From: an uncultured Clostridia bacterium
GTDB lineage: Bacteria > Bacillota > Clostridia > Oscillospirales > CAG-382
Length of the DNA stretch: 64,000 nucleotides
Reading direction: 5' to 3'
Assembly: GCA_947628695.1 (NCBI GenBank)
Contig: CANRAV010000012.1
Span: forward strand, 1 to 64,000
Shown here: piece after piece, positions 9,073 to 15,126 of the stretch
Numbering within the stretch: position 1 is the first letter of the stretch
How the letters are laid out: the number at the start of each line of letters is the position of its first letter
Position numbers and translations under genes: made by a program
Notes under the pieces: generated by a model
Database searches by the model: none
Seen by the model: only the letters and a program-made list of their open reading frames with translations
What the model was told of the DNA's origin: nothing

Positions 9073-9930
9073 CTAAAGGGGGGCGTATTCCTCGATGTCG
9101 CTCACGCCGTGCAGCGCGCCGTTGACGGCGGCGGCAAGAATGCGGCTCATCACGCGCACGACAACGTCCGTCTCCTTTGGGGTGACAAAAAAGCTGCCGT
9201 ACTCCGCCGGCACGCCGCCCGCAAGCTCTGCGGCGATGGTGCGTGCGTCTACGACGGTAGGCACGCCTATGCCTATGACCGGGCAGCCGACGGTCGATTC
9301 CGAAAGCTCCTCCCTTCCTCCGCCTACGCCGCTTCCGGGCGCAATGCCCGCGTCGGTAAGCTGTATCGTCGTGCCAAGCCTGTCAAGCTTCCGCGCCGCA
9401 AGCGCGTCTATCGCGATGACGCAGCGCGGCTTTACTACCTCGGCGGCCGCCTTTATAAGGCGCGCGCTTTCTATCCCCGTCTGCCCCAAAACCCCGGGCG
9501 TCACTGCGGCGACGTCGCCAAAGCCTATCTCGCGGTAAAGCGAGGCGTTAAGGCGCTTCATGTGGTGCGTCACCACCAGCGCGGCGACGGTAAGCGGACC
9601 GACGGCGTCGGGTGTGACCGCCTCGTTGCCAAGCCCCGCCACAAGGAACGCGCCCTCCCCGCGCGGAAGCAGCGAAACAAGCTGCTCGCGCACTGCGTCG
9701 GCTGCCGCCGCGCGCTCTTCTCCGCTCTTCTGCCAGGCTCTTCCGGCGTCAACGGTTAGGTAGCGCCCCGCACGGCGGCCGCTTTTCGCCTCGCCGCCCG
9801 GCTTCACCTCCGCCCGCGTAACCGGCACGCCGAAGGAGAGGGACTCGCTTACGATTATGCCGTCGTCAACGCCGCGCTCTGCGTTAAGGGAATGCCCCTC
9901 GGCGGCAAGGTCCGTCCTGATGTTTTCCAT
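9073..9930 (-). CDS. gpr: GPR spore germination endopeptidase
   Basis: 285 residues from ATG 9930 (SD GAGGTG). N-terminal DLAAEGHSLN resembles the propeptide cleavage region of GPR; VAGLGNEAVTPDAVGP, DALAARKLDRLGTTIQLTDAGIAPGSGVG and GVPTVVDA are family motifs. GPR degrades small acid-soluble spore proteins at germination. Slightly shorter than the Bacillus enzyme (about 370), mainly at the N-terminus and in loops. Forms an operon with spoIIP; sigma-G control is known for the family but no such promoter was identified here. Confidence 0.92.
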   Translation of the reverse strand: MENIRTDLAAEGHSLNAERGVDDGIIVSESLSFGVPVTRAEVKPGGEAKSGRRAGRYLTVDAGRAWQKSGEERAAAADAVREQLVSLLPRGEGAFLVAGLGNEAVTPDAVGPLTVAALVVTHHMKRLNASLYREIGFGDVAAVTPGVLGQTGIESARLIKAAAEVVKPRCVIAIDALAARKLDRLGTTIQLTDAGIAPGSGVGGGREELSESTVGCPVIGIGVPTVVDARTIAAELAGGVPAEYGSFFVTPKETDVVVRVMSRILAAAVNGALHGVSDIEEYAPL

Positions 9931-9988
9931 TTTTTCACCTCGCGCTATTATTCCCCGAAATGAAGCTTTAAATCCGTTATAAAAAGCT

Positions 9989-10026
9989 CTTGACAGGCAT
10001 ATAATAAAGTGGTACAATAAATTGTA
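9989..10026 (+). promoter_or_regulatory. Promoter and palindromic operator of yefM-yoeB
   Basis: TTGACA (9989-9994), 17-bp spacer, TACAAT (10012-10017). A perfect palindrome GTACAAT-AA-ATTGTAC (10011-10026) covers the -10 box. It is the obvious binding site for YefM autorepression. Confidence 0.85.
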
Positions 10027-10056
10027 CAGGAAAACGCACAGAAAGAGGTGAGCGAA

Positions 10057-10320
10057 ATGCTTGCGGTGAACTATTCGACAATAAGGGGGAACCTTAAGGG
10101 GTATTGCGACCGTGTGACTGACGAGGGCGAGACGGTCATTGTCACGCGGAAGGGCGAGAAGAACGTCGTTATAATAAGCCTTGAGGAGTGGAACGCCATG
10201 CAGAAGGCGGTGCGGAATCTCGAATACCTTGCGAAGATAGACGCCTCGCTGCAGCAGCTGAAGGACGGCCAAACGGTCACGAAGACTATGGAAGAGCTGG
10301 AGCGCATGGCAGATGAATAA
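10057..10320 (+). CDS. yefM: YefM antitoxin
   Basis: 87 residues from ATG 10057, chosen because it lies 8 bases after AGAGG and matches the conserved family start MLAVNYSTIRGNL. The DNA-binding half contains TVIVTRKGEKNVVIISLEEWN; the tail is acidic. YefM binds and inhibits YoeB, and the complex represses the operon through the palindrome at 10011. Overlaps yoeB by 8 bp. Confidence 0.95.
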   Translation: MLAVNYSTIRGNLKGYCDRVTDEGETVIVTRKGEKNVVIISLEEWNAMQKAVRNLEYLAKIDASLQQLKDGQTVTKTMEELERMADE

Positions 10321-10576
10321 TCTTACCTTTACCGCTATGGGCTGGGGCGACTATTTGTATTGGCAGGCGCAAGACAAAAAGACGCTTCAGAAGATCAACT
10401 CGCTTTTAAAGGAAATACAGCGAACGCCTTTTTCCGGCACCGGCAAGCCGGAGGCGTTGAAGCGCCGTGAGGGCTGTTGGAGCAGACGGATAGACGAAAA
10501 GAACAGGCTTGTGTATCTTGTCGGAGAAGACAAGGACGTTACTGTCGTTTCATGCAAAGGGCATTACGCAGATTGA
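10313..10576 (+). CDS. yoeB: YoeB mRNA interferase toxin
   Basis: 87 residues with the near-diagnostic YoeB blocks: GWGDYLYWQAQDKK, KINSLLKEIQRTPFSGTGKPE, WSRRIDEKNRLVYLV and the terminal HY pair (CKGHYAD). The candidate catalytic Glu, Arg and His positions are present, so the toxin appears intact. YoeB cleaves mRNA at the ribosomal A site. Confidence 0.95.
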   Translation: MNNLTFTAMGWGDYLYWQAQDKKTLQKINSLLKEIQRTPFSGTGKPEALKRREGCWSRRIDEKNRLVYLVGEDKDVTVVSCKGHYAD

Positions 10577-10580
10577 CGGC

Positions 10581-10609
10581 AAGGAGGGGGAACGAGCCCC
10601 CTTCTTTTG
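10581..10609 (+). terminator. Terminator of yefM-yoeB
   Basis: GGGGG/CCCCC stem flanked by AAG and TTCTTTT, directly after yoeB. Confidence 0.75.
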
Positions 10610-10642
10610 CGCTTAAAGGGCGCAAAAAACGCAAAAAAGCAC

Positions 10643-10671
10643 TTGACAAAAGGGGCGGCGTATGTTAATAT
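10643..10671 (+). promoter_or_regulatory. Promoter of the tRNA cluster
   Basis: TTGACA (10643-10648), 17-bp spacer, TAATAT (10666-10671), about 18 bp before the first tRNA. Confidence 0.75.
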
Positions 10672-10689
10672 ATCTTTTGCTGAACACTT

Positions 10690-10763
10690 GCGGGTGTAGT
10701 TCAATGGCAGAATCCCAGCCTTCCAAGCTGGTCGTGCGGGTCCGATTCCCGTCACCCGCTCCA
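10690..10763 (+). tRNA. tRNA-Gly (anticodon TCC)
   Basis: Acceptor stem GCGGGTG/CACCCGC, anticodon loop CTTCCAA, T-arm CGGGTCCGATTCCCG. The CCA end is encoded. Confidence 0.97.
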
Positions 10764-10782
10764 AAAACGGGTGTGTCGATTT

Positions 10783-10859
10783 GTGCCTTTAGCTCAGCCG
10801 GATAGAGCATCTGCCTTCTAAGCAGAGGGTCGGGGGTTCGAGTCCCTTAAGGCACGCCA
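10783..10859 (+). tRNA. tRNA-Arg (anticodon TCT)
   Basis: Acceptor GTGCCTT/AAGGCAC, anticodon loop CTTCTAA, GGTTCGAGTCC T-arm. The CCA end is encoded. Confidence 0.97.
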
Positions 10860-10862
10860 AAT

Positions 10863-10940
10863 GGTGGATGTAGCTCAGTTGGTTAGAGTATCAGGTTGTG
10901 GCCCTGAGGGTCGCCGGTTCGAATCCGGTCATCCACCCCA
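10863..10940 (+). tRNA. tRNA-His (anticodon GTG)
   Basis: Acceptor GTGGATG/CATCCAC with the extra 5' G (10863) pairing with C73, as required for tRNA-His. Anticodon loop TTGTGGC. CCA encoded. Confidence 0.97.
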
Positions 10941-11059
10941 GAAAAGACGGCGCACTTTGCCGAAGGCGGCAAGGTGCGCTGTCGCAAATTGAAGGGCTTG
11001 CAGTGGGGTCTGTCGGCAGGGCTGACGTCGGCGGACTGTGTGGCTGCCCGGGACGGCGT

Positions 11060-11135
11060 CGGGGTGTGGCTCAGTTGGTAGAGCGGGTGGTTTGGGACCA
11101 TCAGGCCGTGGGTTCGAGTCCCGCCACTCCGACCA
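11060..11135 (+). tRNA. tRNA-Pro (anticodon TGG)
   Basis: Acceptor CGGGGTG/CACTCCG, anticodon loop TTTGGGA, CCA encoded. Its 3' end is duplicated downstream (see 11123-11437). Confidence 0.96.
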
Positions 11136-11437
11136 AAGCAAAAAGCGCCCGAAGGGCGCGGGTTGCTTTGAAGGAGTGAAAAGGCGGGACGAGAAACGAG
11201 CTCTGCGAGCCGCGAGCGTCAAGCGACGCGGGGAGCAGGAGGAAGAGCCGGGGGCTCTTCCGATCGCGAGTGGAGAGTCGCCACTCCGACCAAAGCAAAA
11301 AGTGCCCGAAGGGGCGCGGGTTGCTTTGAAGGAGTGAAAAGGCGGGACGAGAAACGAGCTTTGCGAGCCGCGAGCGTCAAGCGACGCGGGGAGCAGGAGG
11401 AAGAGCCGGGGGCTCTTCCGATCGCGAGTGGAGAGTC
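11123..11437. repeat. Tandem duplication that includes the tRNA-Pro 3' end
   Basis: Two head-to-tail units (11123-11279 and 11280-11437) of about 157 bp, almost identical. Each starts with GCCACTCCGACCA, the tRNA-Pro acceptor 3' strand, and ends with a GC-rich core closing in GATCGCGAGTGGAGAGTC. A third copy of the core, without the tRNA part, follows tRNA-Ala at 11670. No open reading frame makes sense across it. Confidence 0.85.
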
Positions 11438-11533
11438 CCTTGTCTCGTCGCCGAGATGCTTTATCTTCTTTTAAGTCTGCATGTTCTTTCGTTTAACGTA
11501 AGACCGTTCACTCTTTTAATTAAATACTACCAC

Positions 11534-11609
11534 GGGGGTGTAGCTCAGTTGGGAGAGCGATGCGTTCGCAACGCATAGGTCATGGGTTCGAGTCCCACCA
11601 TCTCCACCA
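11534..11609 (+). tRNA. tRNA-Ala (anticodon CGC)
   Basis: Acceptor GGGGGTG pairs with CATCTCC through two G-U pairs. Anticodon loop TTCGCAA, T-arm GGTTCGAGTCCC, CCA encoded. Confidence 0.93.
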
Positions 11610-11669
11610 AGAAACCGGCAATGCGCAGAGCTTGTCGGTTTTGCTTTTCCGAAGACGTTTGCAAAGGTG

Positions 11670-11766
11670 TGGGACGAGAAACGAGCTCTGCGAGCCGCGA
11701 GCGGTAAGCGACGCGGGGAGCAGGAGGAAGAGCCTGGGGCTCTTCCGATCGCGAGTGGAGAGTCCC
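11670..11766. repeat. Third copy of the tRNA-associated core repeat
   Basis: About 97 bp nearly identical to the core of the 11123-11437 units (starts GGGACGAGAAACGAGCT, ends GTGGAGAGTCCC). It lies 60 bp after tRNA-Ala. The core contains an AAGAGCC-GGGG-CTCTTCC-type stem. Confidence 0.8.
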
Positions 11767-11853
11767 AGCAGGCAGTGCCTGCACCCGATTTTTGGATGCA
11801 GACGCGAACTGCCAAGCCGCCGCCTCTATTGGGGACGGGTTTTTAAAACTATT

Positions 11854-11886
11854 AAAATCGGCAAGGCGCAAAACCTTGCCGATTTT
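11854..11886. terminator. Bidirectional terminator
   Basis: 13-bp perfect stem AAAATCGGCAAGG / CCTTGCCGATTTT. It ends the tRNA-side transcript and the oppositely oriented XRE gene. Confidence 0.8.
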
Positions 11887-11887
11887 G

Positions 11888-12103
11888 TTATAACTCCTCC
11901 CCGTCCTCGGTGAAAACCAAAACGTCCTCGACGCGGCAGTGCAGAATGCTGCACAGGTCGTTCAGCGTTACGGTGCTGATGGGGCGGTTGTGCTTCAGCC
12001 GGTCAAGCAGACTGCGGCTAAGCCCGTAAACGTTGATAAGCTTGTAGGTTGAAATATTCTTTTCCTTCAAGGTCTTGTACAGCGGTTCGTAAGAAATCAT
12101 CAT
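11888..12103 (-). CDS. Small XRE-family (Cro/CI) DNA-binding protein
   Basis: 71 residues, essentially one helix-turn-helix domain: STYKLINVYGLSRSLLDRLKHNRPISTVTLNDLCSIL..VEDVL, in the Cro/CI-like arrangement. SD GAAGGTG lies before ATG 12103 (ATG 12100 is also possible). Divergent from the 12235 membrane protein, and an ACTC-N8-GAGT palindrome sits between the two -35/-10 boxes of that gene. A role in controlling its neighbour is inference. Confidence 0.8.
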   Translation of the reverse strand: MMISYEPLYKTLKEKNISTYKLINVYGLSRSLLDRLKHNRPISTVTLNDLCSILHCRVEDVLVFTEDGEEL

Positions 12104-12152
12104 ATCACCTTCACATATGCCACTGATTTTATGATAATTTCTGCTCGACCTC

Positions 12153-12181
12153 TTGATAATACTCGATATATAGAGTATAAT
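12153..12181 (+). promoter_or_regulatory. Promoter with embedded palindrome
   Basis: TTGATA (12153-12158), 17-bp spacer, TATAAT (12176-12181). The spacer contains ACTCGATATATAGAGT, a possible operator for the divergent XRE protein. Confidence 0.7.
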
Positions 12182-12234
12182 GTAATGCGTTCCTTCAATA
12201 GAGCGCGTATTTATAAATCATAGGGAGAGAAAAA

Positions 12235-12552
12235 ATGAAACTTCTTCTTTGGATAGTAAGCGCCCTGTTTGCGGGGCTGTCTGCGGGGGCGGCCATACTT
12301 CAAATGAAAAGCGCAAAGAAGGCGCTTCCGTCTGCGCTGGCGATGGCGGCCGGCTCGCTTCTGCTGCTTGCGGCTGTAGCCTGCGGAATTGCAAAGCTTA
12401 GCACCGACGGTGTGCTTTCCCTGCTTGGCTGCGCGGCGATTTGCGGTGCGGCTCTTGTAAACGGGATAAAAAGCGGAAACCTTCACATACAGCACCACAT
12501 AATCCGCTTCGCGCTGTCCGCCGCGCTCGTCACGGGATTTTTCCTGCTGTAA
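12235..12552 (+). CDS. Small integral membrane protein, unknown function
   Basis: 105 residues with three to four hydrophobic helices (about 4-22, 31-53, 58-76, 88-105) and short basic loops. SD GGGAGA six bases before ATG 12235. No family recognised. Divergent to an XRE regulator, with its own good promoter. Confidence 0.65.
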   Translation: MKLLLWIVSALFAGLSAGAAILQMKSAKKALPSALAMAAGSLLLLAAVACGIAKLSTDGVLSLLGCAAICGAALVNGIKSGNLHIQHHIIRFALSAALVTGFFLL

Positions 12553-12565
12553 CGGCACCGTTAAC

Positions 12566-12605
12566 AAAAAAGCAGACGCCGCTGTACCGACAGCGACGGC
12601 TGCTT
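12566..12605 (-). terminator. Terminator reading leftwards
   Basis: 15-bp imperfect stem AGCAGACGCCGCTGT / ACAGCGACGGCTGCT. On the minus strand it is followed by TTTTTTG. It would stop transcripts coming from the right. Confidence 0.6.
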
Positions 12606-12665
12606 GATATATAAAGCGAAAAAGCGGAAGCTTTTTCTTCCGCACTTCTTCACTCTTCACTATTA
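12600..12665 (-). repeat. 60-bp GTGAAGAAGT/GCGGAAGAAAAAGC repeat, copy 1
   Basis: Minus-strand copy of a repeat also found at about 16970-17035 and 51072-51140 (plus strand). It contains an AGTGAAGAAGT-type direct repeat and a GCGGAAG-AAAAAGCTTCCGC stem. Confidence 0.75.
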
Positions 12666-12679
12666 CTTTTTCACTAACA

Positions 12680-12778
12680 AAAAATGACCGCCACTGCTTC
12701 GACCGGTGGCGGTCGGCCCATGTAAATAAGCTGATTCAACTGCACGTACAGTATATACCCGGCGGGGCGATTTGTCAA
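12680..12778 (-). ncRNA. Remnant type I antitoxin RNA locus (no toxin left)
   Basis: Minus strand: TTGACA (12778-12773), 17-bp spacer, TATACT (12755-12750), then a short transcript ending in the hairpin GACCGCCACCGG...CAGTGGCGGTC plus TTTTTTG. Promoter and terminator match the antitoxin RNAs at 37691, 51229 and 56597. The 5' hairpin (GCCGATAAG) and the facing toxin frame are missing; the 60-bp repeat occupies the place of the toxin gene. Confidence 0.65.
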
Positions 12779-12803
12779 GAGTTATTTTAACGTCTCCGCA
12801 AAT

Positions 12804-13346
12804 TTACGCCTTCTCGCCATTAAGGCGCGCGTTTACCTCCGCCGCTATTTGCCCGTGACGCTCGTAAAGGTAGGTGCCGGGGCAGGACTTGTTCGCAAAC
12901 CAGCGGTGAACGGTCATGTTCTGCTTGTCGGGCCGGCCGATAAGCTCCTTGTCGGCCTTCCACTTCAGCTCCTTTATCCCGTTGCGGCGGCATATGTCCA
13001 CAAGCAGGTCGATAAGCGCCGCGTATGCCTCCGGCGTAACGGCATACGGCTCCTCCGTGTCGGAGGCGACCTCTATGGTTATCGCCCTGTGGTCGTTCGC
13101 CGGCGACGAGCTGCACCAGGAGCGGTTCTTCTCTTCAACGTAAAGCCCTATCTCCCCGTCCGGGCCGATGCCGTAGTTCGACGACGCCTGCCTCGCCTCC
13201 GGCAGGAATATCTCGCCTATCTTGGTCGCCGAAAGCTGGCCGACCACGCAGTGTATCGTCACAGTGTCAATCTCGTGGTTCCGAAGCCCGGAGTGGTTCG
13301 GGCTAAGCACCGTCACCGTTGCAAGCGGGCTGTTTGTAAATTCCAT
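12804..13346 (-). CDS. N-acetylmuramoyl-L-alanine amidase (Amidase_2/PGRP fold)
   Basis: 180 residues. Zinc ligands as in T7 lysozyme-type amidases are visible: His in VTIHCVV, His in MTVHRWF and Cys in KSCPGTYL. It cleaves the bond between muramic acid and the stem peptide. No signal peptide is seen, so it may be released by lysis or an unrecognised route; phage-endolysin ancestry is plausible. SD GAGGA before ATG 13346; a strong promoter lies at 13418-13446. Confidence 0.9.
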   Translation of the reverse strand: MEFTNSPLATVTVLSPNHSGLRNHEIDTVTIHCVVGQLSATKIGEIFLPEARQASSNYGIGPDGEIGLYVEEKNRSWCSSSPANDHRAITIEVASDTEEPYAVTPEAYAALIDLLVDICRRNGIKELKWKADKELIGRPDKQNMTVHRWFANKSCPGTYLYERHGQIAAEVNARLNGEKA

Positions 13347-13417
13347 ATATTTTCCTCACTTTCGCTTTAAAAAAGGCAGTCAGTGGGCACAACAAAAAAC
13401 TTGCCCCGTTAACCGCG

Positions 13418-13446
13418 ATTTTATCACTGTTTGTGTCGTTTGTCAA
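13418..13446 (-). promoter_or_regulatory. Promoter of the amidase gene
   Basis: Minus strand TTGACA (13446-13441), 17-bp spacer, TAAAAT (13423-13418), giving a leader of about 65 nt. Confidence 0.8.
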
Positions 13447-13566
13447 CAGATTTTGGGGAATTTTGGGGTTATTTTGCCAAAATTTTACATGTTGCATAAA
13501 AACGAATCCGAAATTTTGTGAAACTTGATTATTGCGAAACGCCTTCGGCGGTGTTATCATGACAGT

Positions 13567-13855
13567 GTAGAAATGATCCGTATTAGAAGGGCTTTGGTGT
13601 CCTGCCGCGGGCTGTTCGTTTCCGGTTTAGTGCGGCGGGGCTTGGGCAAAGCAGCAGCGTTTTTGCGGAGGGGTGCCGCGTCGGCCGGCTCGCTTTGGTT
13701 AACAAGGGCTTCGTACACCCGATTACATATATCGGCCGAAGGTTCTTTGCAGACGCTGATTCTCGGAAAGAGAGGTCAAAAAGATGTCGGATCCCAAAGA
13801 GACGGAAGAATAGCCCTCTGTCGCGCGCGGTAAGCGGCAGGGGGTTATTCTTTTT
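13567..13855 (+). ncRNA. Candidate structured RNA or leader upstream of the beta-lactamase-like gene
   Basis: About 290 bp with no convincing long gene. Possible promoter TTGCGA (13532-13537), 17 bp, TATCAT (13555-13560). The 5' GATCCG (13575) can pair with CGGATC (13789), closing a long domain that contains a CCTGCCGC/GCGGCGGG stem (about 13600-13640). It ends in a strong terminator, CCCTCTGTCGC / GCGGCAGGGGG plus TTATTCTTTTT (13814-13855). The closed-stem layout could fit a 6S-like RNA, but I did not recognise a conserved family core. Class is unproven. Confidence 0.45.
13784..13813 (+). CDS. Possible nine-codon leader peptide
   Basis: ATG 13784 follows a good SD (AGAGAGG, spacing 8) and encodes MSDPKETEE, stopping one base before the terminator stem at 13814. 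The geometry resembles a translated leader in front of an attenuator for the hydrolase at 13879. It may equally be a chance reading frame inside a structured RNA. Confidence 0.25.
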   Translation: MSDPKETEE

Positions 13856-13878
13856 GTGCGGAGAAGGAGAGCTTATTT

Positions 13879-14652
13879 ATGACAGAAACCGAAGTACTTG
13901 AAAACGCAAAGCGCAGAGCCGACGCCCTAAGCGGGCACCTTGGCTTTTACTACAAAAACCTTGCAAGCGGGCTTGAATACGGCCTTCGCGCGGACGAGGC
14001 ATACCTCGCCGCAAGCGTTATAAAGCTGCCGCTTTACCTGCTTGCCCTGAAGCGGCGCGCCGAAGGCAGATTGCGCTTTGACGAGCGCCTGACGGTTCCC
14101 GAAGCGGAGAAGGTGCCCGGCTGCGGGGCTTTGTGCCTCTTCACCGGCGAGCCGGAGGTCGACGTCGCCACCCTATGCCGGCTTATGATCTGCATAAGCG
14201 ACAACACCGCAACCAACCGCCTTATAAGGCGCTTTACGCTTCCACAGATAAGCGAAGGCTTTGCTGAGCTTGGGCTTAAAACCACCGCAATAAGACGCCT
14301 GCTTTTCGACGCTGAGGCATCGCGCCGCGGGATACAGAACACCGTCTCCCCGCGTGAGATGGGCGCGCTGCTTGAATCACTCTACAACGGCAGCTTCGTG
14401 AACCCCGAAACCGGCCGCGAAGCACTTGACACGCTGCTTGGCCAACAGATAAACCACAAGCTCGGCGGCGCACTGCCCGAAAGTACCCCCATCGCCCACA
14501 AAACCGGCGAGGACGAAAACCTAAGCAACGACGTCGGCATCGTCTTCGCCAACCACCCCTTTATCCTCTGCTTCACCGGCCACGACACCGACGTCTACGC
14601 CTGGGAAACCGTCATGCGCGAGACGACGCGCAGCTTGTATAATATATTATAA
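13879..14652 (+). CDS. Class A beta-lactamase-like serine hydrolase
   Basis: 257 residues. Active-site motifs: S46-VIK-49 (SxxK), ISDNTATN (SDN), HKTGE (KTG). These define the class A beta-lactamase/serine transpeptidase-like fold. No signal peptide is visible, although family members that act on beta-lactams are exported; the enzyme may act in the cytoplasm or on another substrate. SD GAAGGAG eight bases before ATG 13879. A full palindromic repeat follows immediately. Resistance activity should not be assumed. Confidence 0.85.
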   Translation: MTETEVLENAKRRADALSGHLGFYYKNLASGLEYGLRADEAYLAASVIKLPLYLLALKRRAEGRLRFDERLTVPEAEKVPGCGALCLFTGEPEVDVATLCRLMICISDNTATNRLIRRFTLPQISEGFAELGLKTTAIRRLLFDAEASRRGIQNTVSPREMGALLESLYNGSFVNPETGREALDTLLGQQINHKLGGALPESTPIAHKTGEDENLSNDVGIVFANHPFILCFTGHDTDVYAWETVMRETTRSLYNIL

Positions 14653-14654
14653 TT

Positions 14655-15062
14655 ATTTTTTAGGACGGGCCCCGGCCCGTCCTGTGTTTTTATAATGAGG
14701 GGACTCGGTCCCCTCATGGCTCTCTAAATTAGGCTTTTCAAATTTTTAAGTTTGTTTTTTTCCAAAGGGCACAGCCCTTTGAATCCCAATTTGGCAACGC
14801 AAGGTATGTCAAAACGATGTTCAAGTTTGTCGCACGTATGGAACGCTCAAGCTTTAGATTGAAGTGCGGGAAGGTTCCATACGTGCGAACGGCTTTTACA
14901 TTGATAAGACGTCGCTTGCGTTGGCGGCTCGGGATTCCAAAGGGCTGTGCCCTTTGGGCCTAAAAAGCTGTATTGTTTGTTAAACCTTAATTAGAGAGCC
15001 ATGGAGGGACCGAGTCCCTCCATAAAAAGCCACGGGCGGGCCGGGGCCCGCCCAAAAATAAA
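14655..15062. repeat. Palindromic repeat element, full copy B
   Basis: Same nested-hairpin inverted repeat as 4378-4796: outer GGACGGGCC/GGCCCGTCC and GGGCGGGCC/GGGCCCGCCC stems, GAGGGGACTCGGTCCCCTC and GGAGGGACCGAGTCCCTCC hairpins, CCAAAGGG stems and an inner CGTATGGAACG / GTTCCATACG pair around about 14855. Individual stems differ from copy A by paired substitutions, suggesting the structures are maintained. Confidence 0.85.
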
Positions 15063-15126
15063 AAAACAAAAAAGTGGCCATTGACGCATTCCCGAATAGA
15101 ATGTAAAGAGAAAGGTGGTAAAAGTG

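Noticed and set aside
8233..9759. 508-codon plus-strand frame opposite spoIIP and gpr
   Set aside because: Shadow of two recognisable sporulation genes on the other strand.
11280..11300. Possible extra tRNA gene at the second GCCACTCCGACCA
   Set aside because: Only the 3' acceptor end is duplicated; no D-arm or anticodon arm is present.
13525..13833. 102-codon plus-strand frame through the candidate RNA
   Set aside because: No SD, composition unlike a protein, and it crosses the predicted RNA stems.
13567..13855. T-box or common riboswitch
   Set aside because: No T-box AGGGTGG-type core or other familiar aptamer core could be found.
13879..14652. Beta-lactam resistance determinant
   Set aside because: The fold is right, but there is no signal peptide and no resistance-specific context; only a class A-like hydrolase is supported.
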